From the NCBI RefSeq assembly GCF_900107765.1, contig NZ_FNQY01000002.1:186001-250000 (forward strand): 64,000 nt of DNA, read 5' to 3'. The position numbers and the translations under genes are program-made. Below are positions 28,730 through 38,277 of the stretch, one piece after another. Under the pieces are notes generated by a model. That model did no database searches. It saw nothing but the letters and a program-made list of their open reading frames with translations, and was not told the origin of the DNA. Within the stretch, counting starts at the first letter, position 1. The number at the start of each line of letters is the position of its first letter. Source of the DNA: Arachidicoccus rhizosphaerae. GTDB taxonomy: Bacteria > Bacteroidota > Bacteroidia > Chitinophagales > Chitinophagaceae.

Positions 28730-29854
28730 ATGTTTTCAAAGAAAGCCTCGCTGCGGCCTGTCATAAAGGCCGCAGCAGCGCTATATGCTGAACGTTATAA
28801 AAAGAAAAAGCCCTTGAAAAAGACAATTAAATACAGTTCCGGAACCACTGTCTTTCATTTTGACAGCAGTCTGGATCAGCTGGATAAGTTAGCAGATAAA
28901 AATGCTGCTTTTATTATTACAGATGATAATCTCTATCATTATTATCAGAAAAAATTAAAAGGCTGGAAGGTCTTACTTATTAAGGCAGGAGAAGCCTATA
29001 AAAATATGGATGCGGTCCAACAGCTCATCGGCCAGCTGATTGAGGCCGGAGCAGACCGTAAATCCACCATTATAGGAATGGGAGGCGGTGTGGTTACAGA
29101 CATCGCGGGATTTGTCGCTTCTATATATTTAAGGGGTGTTGATTTTGGGTTTATCCCCACTTCTGTCCTGGCCATGGTGGACGCCTCCATTGGAGGTAAA
29201 AATGGCGTGGATGTCGGTATATTTAAGAACATGGCCGGCATAATACGGCAGCCCAGATTTTTGCTATATGATTATAGTTTGCTGAAAACACTGCCTAATG
29301 AAGAGTGGGTAGGAGGTTTTGCAGAAATTATTAAACATGCCTGTATTAAAGATGCTGCCATGTTTAAATTGCTGGAACAGCATAGCCTGAAAGATTTTAA
29401 AAAGACCCCTGACTTGTTAAGCCAGCTGATTGCCCGCAATGTGCTGATTAAAGCTAAAGTTGTTCAGCTGGACGAAACCGAACAAGGGGACAGAAAATTG
29501 CTCAATTACGGCCATACCCTAGGTCATGCCATTGAAAATACCTACCAGTTACCACATGGCAGTGCCGTTTCTATTGGTATGGTGGTGGCCGCCTATTTGT
29601 CAAAAGCTGTATTAGATTTTAATCAATCCGAAAGAATTATAAAATTGGTACAGGCCTATGGCCTGCCTGCTTATTATGATTATGATCCTCAGGACGCGCT
29701 GGCAAAAATGCGTTCCGATAAAAAAAGGGTTAAAGATCAAATCCATTTTGTTTTACTGGAAAAGATTGGCAAAGCTGTCCATCAACCGCTCACCATGGAG
29801 CAAATTGCACCGGTCGTGGAATTAATGGGAGCTAAGGGTCAATCAAATAAATAA
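28730..29854 (+). CDS. aroB: 3-dehydroquinate synthase
   Basis: A 374-residue NAD-dependent enzyme that cyclises DAHP to 3-dehydroquinate. GMGGGVVTDIAGFVAS, the PTSVLAMVDASIGGKNGVD signature, the zinc-ligand Glu in GGFAEIIKHACI and the two His motifs LNYGHTLGHAIE and LPHGSAVSIGM are present. It begins 30 bases after the DAHP synthase gene. There is a short N-terminal extension relative to many homologues. Confidence 0.96.
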   Translation: MFSKKASLRPVIKAAAALYAERYKKKKPLKKTIKYSSGTTVFHFDSSLDQLDKLADKNAAFIITDDNLYHYYQKKLKGWKVLLIKAGEAYKNMDAVQQLIGQLIEAGADRKSTIIGMGGGVVTDIAGFVASIYLRGVDFGFIPTSVLAMVDASIGGKNGVDVGIFKNMAGIIRQPRFLLYDYSLLKTLPNEEWVGGFAEIIKHACIKDAAMFKLLEQHSLKDFKKTPDLLSQLIARNVLIKAKVVQLDETEQGDRKLLNYGHTLGHAIENTYQLPHGSAVSIGMVVAAYLSKAVLDFNQSERIIKLVQAYGLPAYYDYDPQDALAKMRSDKKRVKDQIHFVLLEKIGKAVHQPLTMEQIAPVVELMGAKGQSNK

Positions 29855-29867
29855 TTATTATTCCGCA

Positions 29868-31187
29868 ATGACTTTTGAAAATATAGAAATCTCATATAGC
29901 GTCAGGGTTCATCCGGGCAATGTGTCCGGACAGATCACTGCTCCGGCCTCTAAAAGTTCCATGCAGCGAGCTGCTGCGGCGGCACTGGTAAGTGGCGGTA
30001 AATCCATTATAGAAAATCCCGGCATCTCCAATGATGATCAGGCGTCGGTAGGTGTTATCGAAGCACTGGGTGCGACGGTTCGTGCCACCGCTACAGGTGC
30101 TTTAGAGGTGGATGCGACGGTACTGACCACAGACGCAGATCAAGAAATTAAGGTTCATTTTGGCGAAAGCGGACTTGGTATCAGAATGTTTACTTCCATT
30201 GCTGCACTACGCAGCGGCCTGACCCGTATTGAAGGGCAGGGGAGTCTGACCAGCCGGCCTATGGACTTTTTTGATCAAACCTTACCACAGTTGGGCGTAT
30301 CCATAAAAAGTAACCAGGGGAAATTACCGCTGGAAATAAAGGGTCCCCTGGTGCCCCAAAATATCACGATTGACGGTTCCTTAAGTTCTCAGTTTTTAAC
30401 CGGACTCTTATTAGCCTATAGTGCTGCTGATGCAAGGGACGTGACCATAACGGTCAGTAATTTAAAAAGCAGGCCTTATGTTGATCTGACTTTGAAGGTT
30501 ATGGCAGATTTTGGCCTTAAGCTTCCTCAAAATAATAATTACGAAAGTTTTTATTTTGGTAAACAAGAGAAGCCAACCAACCAGGCCACCACCACCTACC
30601 AGGTCGAAGGTGACTGGAGCGGAGGCGCTTTTTTACTCGTGGCCGGGGCTATTAAAGGCCCGATAACGGTCAAAGGGCTGGACCCCGTATCCACGCAGGC
30701 AGATAAAGCTATTTTGCAGGCATTGCAGCAGAGCGGTTGTCAGCTGTCTGTGGAACAAAATCAGATTCAGATTGGCCCTGCCACCGGTCCTTTAAAAGCA
30801 TTTCAGTTTGATGCCACGGATTGTCCGGATCTGTTCCCGCCGCTGGTAGCGCTGGCTGCTTATTGTGAAGGGAAATCAGTCATCCAGGGGGTTACCAGGT
30901 TAGCCCATAAGGAAAGCAACAGAGCGCTTACTTTGCAGGAGGAATTTGCAAAACTGGGCGTGCAGGTATTATTGCAGGATGATTTAATGATTATTGAAGG
31001 CGGAGGTATTATTAATGGTAATACCGCTACCCATTCCAGACATGATCACCGCATTGCCATGGCAGCTGCTGTAGCGGCTTTGGGGGCAGATGGTCCGGTT
31101 GAGATTCAGGAGGCCGCGGCTGTTAAAAAATCTTATCCTAATTTTTACCAGCATCTAGCAAACTTAGGTGTAACTTTAAGTTATTAA
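29868..31187 (+). CDS. aroA: 3-phosphoshikimate 1-carboxyvinyltransferase (EPSP synthase)
   Basis: A 439-residue enzyme adding the enolpyruvyl group of PEP to shikimate 3-phosphate. The Lys-Ser motif PASKSSMQRAAAAALVSGG near the N-terminus, FGESGLGIRMFTSIAA, GSLTSRPM, GSLSSQFLTGLL, the catalytic Asp in ATDCPDLFPPL and HRIAMAAAVAAL are all recognisable. The start lies 13 bases after aroB. In the usual active-site loop the glycine-rich element reads GESGLGIR, where many class I enzymes have GNAGTAMR. Confidence 0.95.
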   Translation: MTFENIEISYSVRVHPGNVSGQITAPASKSSMQRAAAAALVSGGKSIIENPGISNDDQASVGVIEALGATVRATATGALEVDATVLTTDADQEIKVHFGESGLGIRMFTSIAALRSGLTRIEGQGSLTSRPMDFFDQTLPQLGVSIKSNQGKLPLEIKGPLVPQNITIDGSLSSQFLTGLLLAYSAADARDVTITVSNLKSRPYVDLTLKVMADFGLKLPQNNNYESFYFGKQEKPTNQATTTYQVEGDWSGGAFLLVAGAIKGPITVKGLDPVSTQADKAILQALQQSGCQLSVEQNQIQIGPATGPLKAFQFDATDCPDLFPPLVALAAYCEGKSVIQGVTRLAHKESNRALTLQEEFAKLGVQVLLQDDLMIIEGGGIINGNTATHSRHDHRIAMAAAVAALGADGPVEIQEAAAVKKSYPNFYQHLANLGVTLSY

Positions 31188-31219
31188 TAGACAGCTTTTT
31201 GTATTAAAAATTATTCAAT

Positions 31220-31846
31220 ATGTCTCAACAGGAAAAATCATCCGCGAAAATCAGGGCTATTTTTACAGATATTGGTGGTGTTTTACTCAATAATGGTTGG
31301 GACAGAACCAAAAGAGCGCTGGCGGTGAAAACCTTTGGTTTGGACGCTGAAGAACTGAATGAACGTCATCATTTGACCTTTGATACCTATGAATCCGGTA
31401 AAATCACTTTGGATGAGTACCTGAACCGGATTGTGTTTTATACACCCAGAGATTTTACCCGGGAGGAATTTAAAGCTTTTATGTTCGCCCAAAGTGAGGC
31501 GATTCCCGAAATGATTGAACTGATCAGTGACTTGAAAAAAAAGCATGACCTGCATATTGTGGTGGTCAGTAATGAAGGTAGGGAACTTAATGATCACAGA
31601 ATCCGGCATTTTGGGCTGGATAAATTCGTGGATGCTTTTATCTCTTCCAGCTTTGTACATATCCGTAAACCGGATGAGGATATTTTTAAATTAGCGTTGG
31701 ATATAGCCCAGATGCGTCCTGAGCAGGTCGTATTTATAGACGACAGGCCGATGTTCGTTCAAGTGGCCTCTCTTTTGGGTATTAAAGGAATTGTACATAA
31801 GGACTATAACAGCACTAAGGCTATGCTGGCGTCTTTACTGAACTAG
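31220..31846 (+). CDS. HAD-superfamily phosphatase (subfamily IA)
   Basis: A 208-residue haloacid dehalogenase-like hydrolase. Motif I is FTDIGGVLL (nucleophilic Asp), motif II VVVSNEG, motif III Lys in HIRKPDEDIFKLA and motif IV FIDDRP. A small helical cap lies between motifs I and II. The substrate is unknown. Its place between aroA and aroC, 32 bases after aroA, suggests cotranscription with the shikimate genes, but no shikimate-pathway step needs this enzyme. It may be a house-cleaning phosphatase. Confidence 0.88.
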   Translation: MSQQEKSSAKIRAIFTDIGGVLLNNGWDRTKRALAVKTFGLDAEELNERHHLTFDTYESGKITLDEYLNRIVFYTPRDFTREEFKAFMFAQSEAIPEMIELISDLKKKHDLHIVVVSNEGRELNDHRIRHFGLDKFVDAFISSSFVHIRKPDEDIFKLALDIAQMRPEQVVFIDDRPMFVQVASLLGIKGIVHKDYNSTKAMLASLLN

Positions 31847-31969
31847 CCTGTGGCCCAGGTTAAAAAACAACTGCGCCGGATATAGCAGTAGCCAGCAGGA
31901 GCCGTTAGGCGTCAATCACTAAACGATAAGCCAGGTTGTCTGACAGGGCAATATTTAAAATATTATATT

Positions 31970-32974
31970 ATGAATGGATTTGGCAGATTATTTAGATTAA
32001 CCATATTTGGAGAATCCCATGGAGCCAGCGTTGGTATTAATATTGATGGCGTACCGGCAGGATTGCCACTGACAGTGGAGGATTTTATTGCGGATATGGA
32101 AAGGCGCAAAGGGGGCAAACAAAAAGGCGCTACCCCCAGACAGGAAGCGGACCTGCCTATTTTTAAAAGTGGTATTTTCAACGACTTTGCCACAGGAGCG
32201 CCCATAACGATACTTTTTGAAAACAATAATACCCGTTCTGAAGATTACCAGAAACACCGTTCACATCCAAGACCCGGTCATGCCGATTTTGTAGCACATG
32301 AGAAATTTGGCGGGTTTGAAGATTTCAGGGGGGGAGGCAGTTTTAGCGCCAGACTTACGGCAGGCATTGTAGCTGCCGGCGTCATTGCCAAGAAAATCAT
32401 GGCGCCTAAGGACATTCGCATTGAGGCCAGGGTAACCGAGATTGGAGGCAATAAAGATATTGAGGCAGGACTGCAACAGGCTATTGAGAAAAAAGACAGC
32501 GTAGGGGCTATTATTGAATGTCGGGTAAGCGGCCTTCCCATTGGACTGGGGGAACCCTTCTTTGACAGTATGGAGTCCGCATTAGCGCATGCCGCCATGG
32601 CGATACCGGCCGTAAGGGGAGTGGAATTCGGGACCGGATTTGCTGCAGCTGCCATGTATGGGCTGGAGCATAATGATGCCATAGTAGATACCAAAGGGAC
32701 GACCAGCACCAATCACGCCGGCGGCGTAGTCGGCGGGATCAGCAATGGAAATGAACTGGTGTACAGAATTGCGGTAAAACCCACCTCATCTACCCCGCAG
32801 ACGCAAAACACCTTAAACTGGGACACCGGAGAAATATCTGAATTTTCGGTCAAAGGCAGACATGATTTATGTGTAGGCTTAAGAGCTCCGGTTATTCTGG
32901 AGGCGATGACAGCCATTGTATTAGTCGATTTTTTGATGCTGGCGGGAAAGGTTGACCGCATCTGGAATGCATAA
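31970..32974 (+). CDS. aroC: chorismate synthase
   Basis: A 334-residue FMN-dependent enzyme converting EPSP to chorismate, the last step of the shared aromatic pathway. The N-terminal RLTIFGESHGASVG, the RPGHADFVAHEKFGGFEDFRGGG signature and the C-terminal SVKGRHDLCVGLRAPVILEA are present. It is slightly shorter than many homologues (350-390 aa) but keeps all signature regions. It is the last gene of the aromatic cluster; dehydroquinase, shikimate dehydrogenase and shikimate kinase genes are not in the window. Confidence 0.96.
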   Translation: MNGFGRLFRLTIFGESHGASVGINIDGVPAGLPLTVEDFIADMERRKGGKQKGATPRQEADLPIFKSGIFNDFATGAPITILFENNNTRSEDYQKHRSHPRPGHADFVAHEKFGGFEDFRGGGSFSARLTAGIVAAGVIAKKIMAPKDIRIEARVTEIGGNKDIEAGLQQAIEKKDSVGAIIECRVSGLPIGLGEPFFDSMESALAHAAMAIPAVRGVEFGTGFAAAAMYGLEHNDAIVDTKGTTSTNHAGGVVGGISNGNELVYRIAVKPTSSTPQTQNTLNWDTGEISEFSVKGRHDLCVGLRAPVILEAMTAIVLVDFLMLAGKVDRIWNA

Positions 32975-33076
32975 AAACTAACGATAAGTTGTTTTATTGA
33001 TTTGTGTTCGGTGCAAAATGTTTATTTTTAGGCTCAAATGGTTAAAAATAGACTCAACTAAACCCGATAAATCAAG

Positions 33077-35134
33077 ATGCTTCTTTCATCCAGAAAAATA
33101 TTAATGGGCACAGCCGCTATTATAGGCTGTGCCATTTTTGCTTCCTGCCATTCAGATAACCAGCAAAATACGGATATCCTATCTGAACATATTGATACGA
33201 CTGTCCGGCCTCAGGACGATTTCTTTGACTTTGCAAACGGAGGCTGGATCAGGAAAAATCCGATTCCGGCTGCCTATAAAAGCTGGGGCATCGGCAACGA
33301 GGTAGAGCTGGATCTGTATCAGCGGCTGAAAAAAATAAATGAAGACGCCGCGAGTAAACAAACGAATACAGACCAGGCGGGCGGCAAGATCAGCCAGAAA
33401 ATCGCTGCTTTCTATAAAAGCGGCATGGACAGTGTCTCTCTTGCCAGGCAAAGCATTGCTATTCTCACCCCTGAACTGTCGATGATAGATTCCATCAAAA
33501 ACCTGGAGGACCTGATTAAGACCAGTGGGCGGTTATCAGCCGAAGGCGTCTCCAATTTACTGGGTAACTATATCAGTCAGGATGATAAAAACAGCAGTAA
33601 GATGGTGGTGCAGTTTGTCCAGGGAGGCCTGGGACTGCCCAACAGGGATTATTATTTAAAAGAGGATGCCCGGACGGTCAAAATAAGGGCTGCCTATTTA
33701 ATCCATATCGCACAGATGTTTGTGCTGGCAGGAATGGATAAGCAGGAGGCGGCCGCCACGGCCCAGGAAATTTTTAATATTGAAAAACAACTGGCCACTG
33801 CCAGTAAGCCTCTGGAAGCGCTTCGCGATCCTTATGCCAATTACCATAAGTTTGAGCTAAGTGCTTTAGATAAGCTGCAGGCTCCTTTTAACTTTTCCAG
33901 CTATTTACAGGTGCAGGGCATTCAGGTGGATTCAGTCGTTGTGGGGCAGCCGGCATTCTATAAGGCATTAGGAGGCCTGTTGACCACGGTGCCGCTTCCG
34001 CAATGGAAACTTTATCTTAAATGGCATTTACTGCATCATTTAGGTCAATTTGTAAATACTGATTTTGAAAAGGAAAACTTTGAATTTTATGGCAAAACCA
34101 TGAGTGGCCTCAAAGATATGAAGCCCAGATGGCGCAGGGTATTGGAAGTCGAGGAGAACTGCATGGGAGAAGCCCTGGGGCAACTGTTTGTCAAAGCTTA
34201 TTTTCCTGAGAAGGCAAAACAGCGCTACACGCACCTGGTTGAAGATATCAGAGCAGCGCTCAAAGACCGGATCGAACAACTGGACTGGATGAGCAGTGCC
34301 ACCAAACAAAAAGCCTTATATAAACTCAGTAAGATCACGGCTAAAGTAGGCTATCCGGATAAATGGAAGGACTTTTCAGCCATGGAGATTAAGCAACAGC
34401 CATATGTTTTAAATATTATATCGGCCTCCAGATGGTGGCATCAATATGAGGTGAATAAACTGGGCAAACCGGTTGACCGTTCTGAGTGGGATATGACGCC
34501 TCAGACCTATAACGCTTATTACAATCCAGCCAATAATGAAATTGTTTTACCTGCCGGCATATTTACCGTACCGGGCAAAAATGATGATCAATTGGATGAC
34601 GCCATCGTTTACGGATATGCGGGTGCTTCTACCATTGGCCATGAGATTACACATGGGTTTGATGATCAGGGCAGGCTCTATGATGCAAACGGCAATTTAA
34701 GCGACTGGTGGACAGCCGAGGATGCTGCTAACTTTAAAAAACGGGCGGCAGTAATGGTCAAACAGTTTAATGGTTATATTCCGGTGGATAGCCTGCATAT
34801 AAACGGGGAGGCCACCCTTGGCGAGAATATCGCTGACCTGGGAGGGATCCTGCTCGGCTGGGAAGCATTTAAAAAGACGCCGGAATATACATCCGGCAAA
34901 AAAATAGACGGCTTTACGCCTGCACAGCGTTTTTTCATGGGCTATGCACTTGGCTGGCTCTATACCATCCGGCCGGAGGCGCTGGCTCAAGGGGTGCTTA
35001 CAGATGTGCATTCGCCCGCAAAGTTCAGGGTTAACGGACCCTTTGCAGATGTAGATGCATTTTATGAGGCCTGGAATGTAAAGCCTGGTGACAGCATGTA
35101 TATCGCTCCTGAAAACAGGGTGCGGATCTGGTAA
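33077..35134 (+). CDS. M13 family zinc metallopeptidase (neprilysin/PepO-like lipoprotein)
   Basis: A 685-residue peptidase with a signal peptide and a lipobox-like FASC (about residue 24), so probably membrane-anchored outside the cytoplasm. The N-terminal M13 domain begins with VRPQDDFFDFANGGWIRKNPIP. The zinc site is HEITH at 522-526 (STIGHEITHGFDDQG) with the third ligand Glu583 in GENIADLGG. The C-terminus has the usual PAKFRVNGPFAD and ends in RVRIW. The family cleaves peptides up to ~40 residues. It stands as a single gene with no evident operon partner. Confidence 0.95.
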   Translation: MLLSSRKILMGTAAIIGCAIFASCHSDNQQNTDILSEHIDTTVRPQDDFFDFANGGWIRKNPIPAAYKSWGIGNEVELDLYQRLKKINEDAASKQTNTDQAGGKISQKIAAFYKSGMDSVSLARQSIAILTPELSMIDSIKNLEDLIKTSGRLSAEGVSNLLGNYISQDDKNSSKMVVQFVQGGLGLPNRDYYLKEDARTVKIRAAYLIHIAQMFVLAGMDKQEAAATAQEIFNIEKQLATASKPLEALRDPYANYHKFELSALDKLQAPFNFSSYLQVQGIQVDSVVVGQPAFYKALGGLLTTVPLPQWKLYLKWHLLHHLGQFVNTDFEKENFEFYGKTMSGLKDMKPRWRRVLEVEENCMGEALGQLFVKAYFPEKAKQRYTHLVEDIRAALKDRIEQLDWMSSATKQKALYKLSKITAKVGYPDKWKDFSAMEIKQQPYVLNIISASRWWHQYEVNKLGKPVDRSEWDMTPQTYNAYYNPANNEIVLPAGIFTVPGKNDDQLDDAIVYGYAGASTIGHEITHGFDDQGRLYDANGNLSDWWTAEDAANFKKRAAVMVKQFNGYIPVDSLHINGEATLGENIADLGGILLGWEAFKKTPEYTSGKKIDGFTPAQRFFMGYALGWLYTIRPEALAQGVLTDVHSPAKFRVNGPFADVDAFYEAWNVKPGDSMYIAPENRVRIW

Positions 35135-35210
35135 TTATTTTGCCATTCCGTTACAAATCCGGTATTTTGCAGGGGTATTCAATCTGAAACACTAAAAATC
35201 TGATTATCAA

Positions 35211-36194
35211 GTGCATTCATTTAAGGAATTAATAGATTTATTTTGTGAGCGGTTTAATCAGCCGCAGTTCCCGACGGCGCCTGCCGGCTTATATGAACCG
35301 GCAAGTTATTTTTTGGGCATTGGCGGTAAAAGAATCCGTCCGGCGGCCTGTCTGATGGGTAATGAACTATTCGGAGATATTAAGGAAGATTGTTGGCAAA
35401 TTGCCACCGCCATTGAGCTGTTCCATAATTTTACCCTGATGCATGATGATATTATGGACAAGGCTGCTTTAAGAAGGGGCCAGACAACAGTGCATGTCCG
35501 TAATGGGGAAAACACCGCCATTCTAAGCGGCGATGTCATGCTGGTGCAGGCATATCACTGCCTGGAGGATATCTCTGTCGAATACCAATCCTGGATACTG
35601 AAGCTCTTTAATCAAACCGCAAGAGAGGTATGTGAAGGGCAGCAATATGATATGGACTATGAAGCGGTGAAGGAGGTGTCTTTGGAGGATTATATTCAAA
35701 TGATTAAACTCAAAACTTCGGTTTTATTGGCCGCAAGTCTTAAAATGGGCGCTATCGTCGCCGGTGCTACTGTTCACAATTGCGACAGAGTGTATAGTTT
35801 TGGTAAAAACCTGGGAATTGCGTTTCAATTGCAGGATGATTATCTGGATTGTTTCGGTGACCCTGAGAAGTTTGGTAAACAGGTGGGTGGTGATATATTA
35901 AGAAACAAAAAGACCTGCTTATTAATTAAAGCAAAGGAACTGGCCGGCGGCCCGCAGAAGCAAGCACTGGAAGATCTACTTGCTTTTCAACCTGAGACAG
36001 AGGCGCAGCAAGAGGAAAAAGTAAAGGGTGTCCTTGATATTTACCGCAAAACCGGTGTACAGGAAGTAACCAGGGCCTTAATTGAGCAGTATGCCCAAAA
36101 AGCAATGAACCACCTGGATCAGGTGGTCGTAGTCAGTACAAGAAAACAGCCGCTGCAACAACTGGCCGAATATCTTTTACAAAGGGATTATTAA
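35211..36194 (+). CDS. trans-polyprenyl diphosphate synthase
   Basis: A 327-residue isoprenyl diphosphate synthase. The first aspartate-rich motif is DDIMD (79-83) in LMHDDIMDKAALRRG, the second DDYLD in FQLQDDYLDCFGD; GGKRIRPAACLM precedes the first. It extends allylic diphosphates with isopentenyl diphosphate to make precursors of quinones or polyprenols. The product length cannot be told reliably. No ATG is near, so the GTG at 35211 is taken as start; it gives the expected N-terminus. Confidence 0.92.
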   Translation: MHSFKELIDLFCERFNQPQFPTAPAGLYEPASYFLGIGGKRIRPAACLMGNELFGDIKEDCWQIATAIELFHNFTLMHDDIMDKAALRRGQTTVHVRNGENTAILSGDVMLVQAYHCLEDISVEYQSWILKLFNQTAREVCEGQQYDMDYEAVKEVSLEDYIQMIKLKTSVLLAASLKMGAIVAGATVHNCDRVYSFGKNLGIAFQLQDDYLDCFGDPEKFGKQVGGDILRNKKTCLLIKAKELAGGPQKQALEDLLAFQPETEAQQEEKVKGVLDIYRKTGVQEVTRALIEQYAQKAMNHLDQVVVVSTRKQPLQQLAEYLLQRDY

Positions 36195-36291
36195 TTGGAT
36201 GGCTAGGTCGGGAGGGTGGCGATAACCGCGATGGCCAGAGACTGCGGCTGCGGTCCGGGTTCTATAAGTATAAATAACTAAATTAAGATCA

Positions 36292-37971
36292 ATGAGTAAC
36301 GCGCTATTTAGGAAAAAGTCGATTGATGCTATTCAAAAGGAATATGACAGAGGGCAGGAAGACGGCCAGCCCATGAACCTTAAAAAAGTGCTTACTGTAA
36401 GGGATCTGACATTTATGGGTGTAGCTGCGGTCATTGGTGCGGGTATCTTCTCAACGATTGGCAAGGCCGCCTTTGAAGGGGGCCCGGGTGTTATTTTCCT
36501 TTTTCTCATTACTGCCGTTACTTGTGGTTTTACTGCCCTTTGCTATGCGGAATTTGCTTCACGGGTGCCGGTGTCTGGATCGGCTTATACTTATTCCTAT
36601 GTTACTTTTGGAGAATTGATTGCCTGGGTAATAGGCTGGGCGCTAATTTTGGAATATGCCATCGGAAATATCGTCGTGGCCATTTCCTGGAGTGCCTATT
36701 TTAATAATTTACTAATCGGGATGCATATTCACCTGCCGGATTGGTTGACCATTGGGTATCAGACCGCTAAGATTAAATATGACAGTGCGGTGGCGGCAGG
36801 TCTGCCACTAGGTGATTTGGTGTATACCAACGCACCCAGTGTGGGTCCTTTGAAGTTTATCATTAATCTGCCCGCCTTCCTTATTGTAGTGATTATCACC
36901 ATTCTTGCCTATATCGGTATTTCGGAGAGTAAGAAAAGTGCCAATTTTATGGTAGGCCTGAAACTGGTTTTACTGGCCTTTATCGTAATTTTTGGTTTTT
37001 ACCTGATTATAGCGGATGGGACATCAGATAACTGGTCTCCGTTTTTGCCTAATGGAATGGATGGGGTTTTACGTGGAGTGTCTTCGGTATTTTTCGCCTA
37101 TATAGGTTTTGATGCGATTTCCACGACAGCAGAAGAATGCAAGAACCCCAGGCGTGACATGCCTAAAGGGATGCTGTATTCGCTGCTTATCTGTACCGTT
37201 ATTTATATATTAGTGGCACTTGTTATCACGGGGCTGGTAAATTATAAGGAATTTGAAGGCGTAGCTGATCCTTTAGCCTATGTCTTCAATAAAATTAATA
37301 TGCCGAAAGTCGGGCTGATTATCGCTGTGAGTGCGGTGGCAGCCTCCACCAGTGTACTACTGGTATTTCAGATCGGACAGCCCAGAATCTGGATGAGTAT
37401 GAGCCGGGACGGCCTACTGCCTAAAAGATTTGCTCAGGTTAGCAAGCGGTTTAAAACACCCGCCTTTGCTACCTTAATAACAGGCCTGTTGGTAGGGATC
37501 CCCACCTTATTTATTGATGATCTATTGATGACGGATCTGACCAGCATCGGCACTTTATTCGCATTCGTACTGGTCTGCAGCGGGGTGCTGGTGTTGCCCA
37601 AAGTAAACAAGGCCAGGGATCAGTTTAAATTGCCGTATATCAATGCGCGTTATATTGTTCCCGTGTTGGTGGCGGTTTTTATTTATTTTTTCAAGGACAG
37701 ATTATCAGCAGCCTGTGCCAATTTGTCTACAGAATCTTATGAAGAGATTCTGTTTATTTTGTTTATCGTGGTGGCCATCATTGCTGCTGTGCTGAGTTTT
37801 ATCAAAGGCTATTCATTAATACCTGTTCTGGGCACACTTTGTTGCCTGTACTTAATGATTACCATTCCTGCCAAGAGCTGGCTGGTATTTTTTGGCTGGA
37901 TGGCTGTCGGTCTAATTGTGTACTTTATTTATGGTTATCGTCATAGCAGGCTGATTGGTAAAAAAGGTTAA
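36292..37971 (+). CDS. APC-family amino-acid permease
   Basis: A 559-residue inner-membrane transporter with about 12-14 hydrophobic segments. The N-terminal MGVAAVIGAGIFSTIGKAAFEGGPG and the FAYIGFDAISTTAEECKNPRRDMP motif are typical of cationic amino-acid transporter-like members of the APC superfamily (YfnA-type). The substrate could be a cationic or other amino acid; sequence alone does not decide. The gene is separate from the aromatic cluster and lies ~100 bases after the polyprenyl synthase gene. Confidence 0.92.
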   Translation: MSNALFRKKSIDAIQKEYDRGQEDGQPMNLKKVLTVRDLTFMGVAAVIGAGIFSTIGKAAFEGGPGVIFLFLITAVTCGFTALCYAEFASRVPVSGSAYTYSYVTFGELIAWVIGWALILEYAIGNIVVAISWSAYFNNLLIGMHIHLPDWLTIGYQTAKIKYDSAVAAGLPLGDLVYTNAPSVGPLKFIINLPAFLIVVIITILAYIGISESKKSANFMVGLKLVLLAFIVIFGFYLIIADGTSDNWSPFLPNGMDGVLRGVSSVFFAYIGFDAISTTAEECKNPRRDMPKGMLYSLLICTVIYILVALVITGLVNYKEFEGVADPLAYVFNKINMPKVGLIIAVSAVAASTSVLLVFQIGQPRIWMSMSRDGLLPKRFAQVSKRFKTPAFATLITGLLVGIPTLFIDDLLMTDLTSIGTLFAFVLVCSGVLVLPKVNKARDQFKLPYINARYIVPVLVAVFIYFFKDRLSAACANLSTESYEEILFILFIVVAIIAAVLSFIKGYSLIPVLGTLCCLYLMITIPAKSWLVFFGWMAVGLIVYFIYGYRHSRLIGKKG

Positions 37972-37998
37972 AAGCCCGAAGGAGCAACCAGAAAATCC

Positions 37999-38247
37999 TT
38001 ACCGGGTAGCTTTGTCCTGTCCGATGAACAAATAGAGTAGCGGCCCCAGCATGGGCAGGATAATAATTAGAATAATCCATACTTTTTTCAGGTTGCCACT
38101 ATAGGTTTTAGGCAAAATATCTTTCAGGCAGTAAGCCATAAAGGCCAAAGGAATCACGCCGAAAAATATAATCAGTGGCACAATGGAACGTGGCTGCGGC
38201 TGGCTGGTGGCCACCTGACAGATCTGTTGAATAGAGACAAAAGACAT
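37999..38247 (-). CDS. small PLDc_N-type membrane protein
   Basis: An 82-residue protein with two transmembrane segments (about residues 22-42 and 54-74). The second contains VWIILIIILPMLGPLLYLFIGQ, which matches the phospholipase D-nuclease/cardiolipin synthase N-terminal (PLDc_N) domain. No PLD catalytic domain follows, so it is a stand-alone domain of unknown role. It lies just upstream of murB in the same orientation, separated from the murB stop by 30 bases on the opposite end; a functional link is not evident. Confidence 0.75.
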   Translation of the reverse strand: MSFVSIQQICQVATSQPQPRSIVPLIIFFGVIPLAFMAYCLKDILPKTYSGNLKKVWIILIIILPMLGPLLYLFIGQDKATR

Positions 38248-38277
38248 GAGAATACGGATATGGTTTCTGAATGATTG

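Noticed and set aside
31283-31660. 125-codon minus-strand ORF inside the HAD phosphatase gene
   Set aside because: Fully antisense to a well-supported gene and without recognisable motifs.
31220-31846. HAD phosphatase as a missing shikimate-pathway enzyme
   Set aside because: Its motifs are those of a generic subfamily IA phosphatase, and no step between DAHP and chorismate needs a phosphatase.
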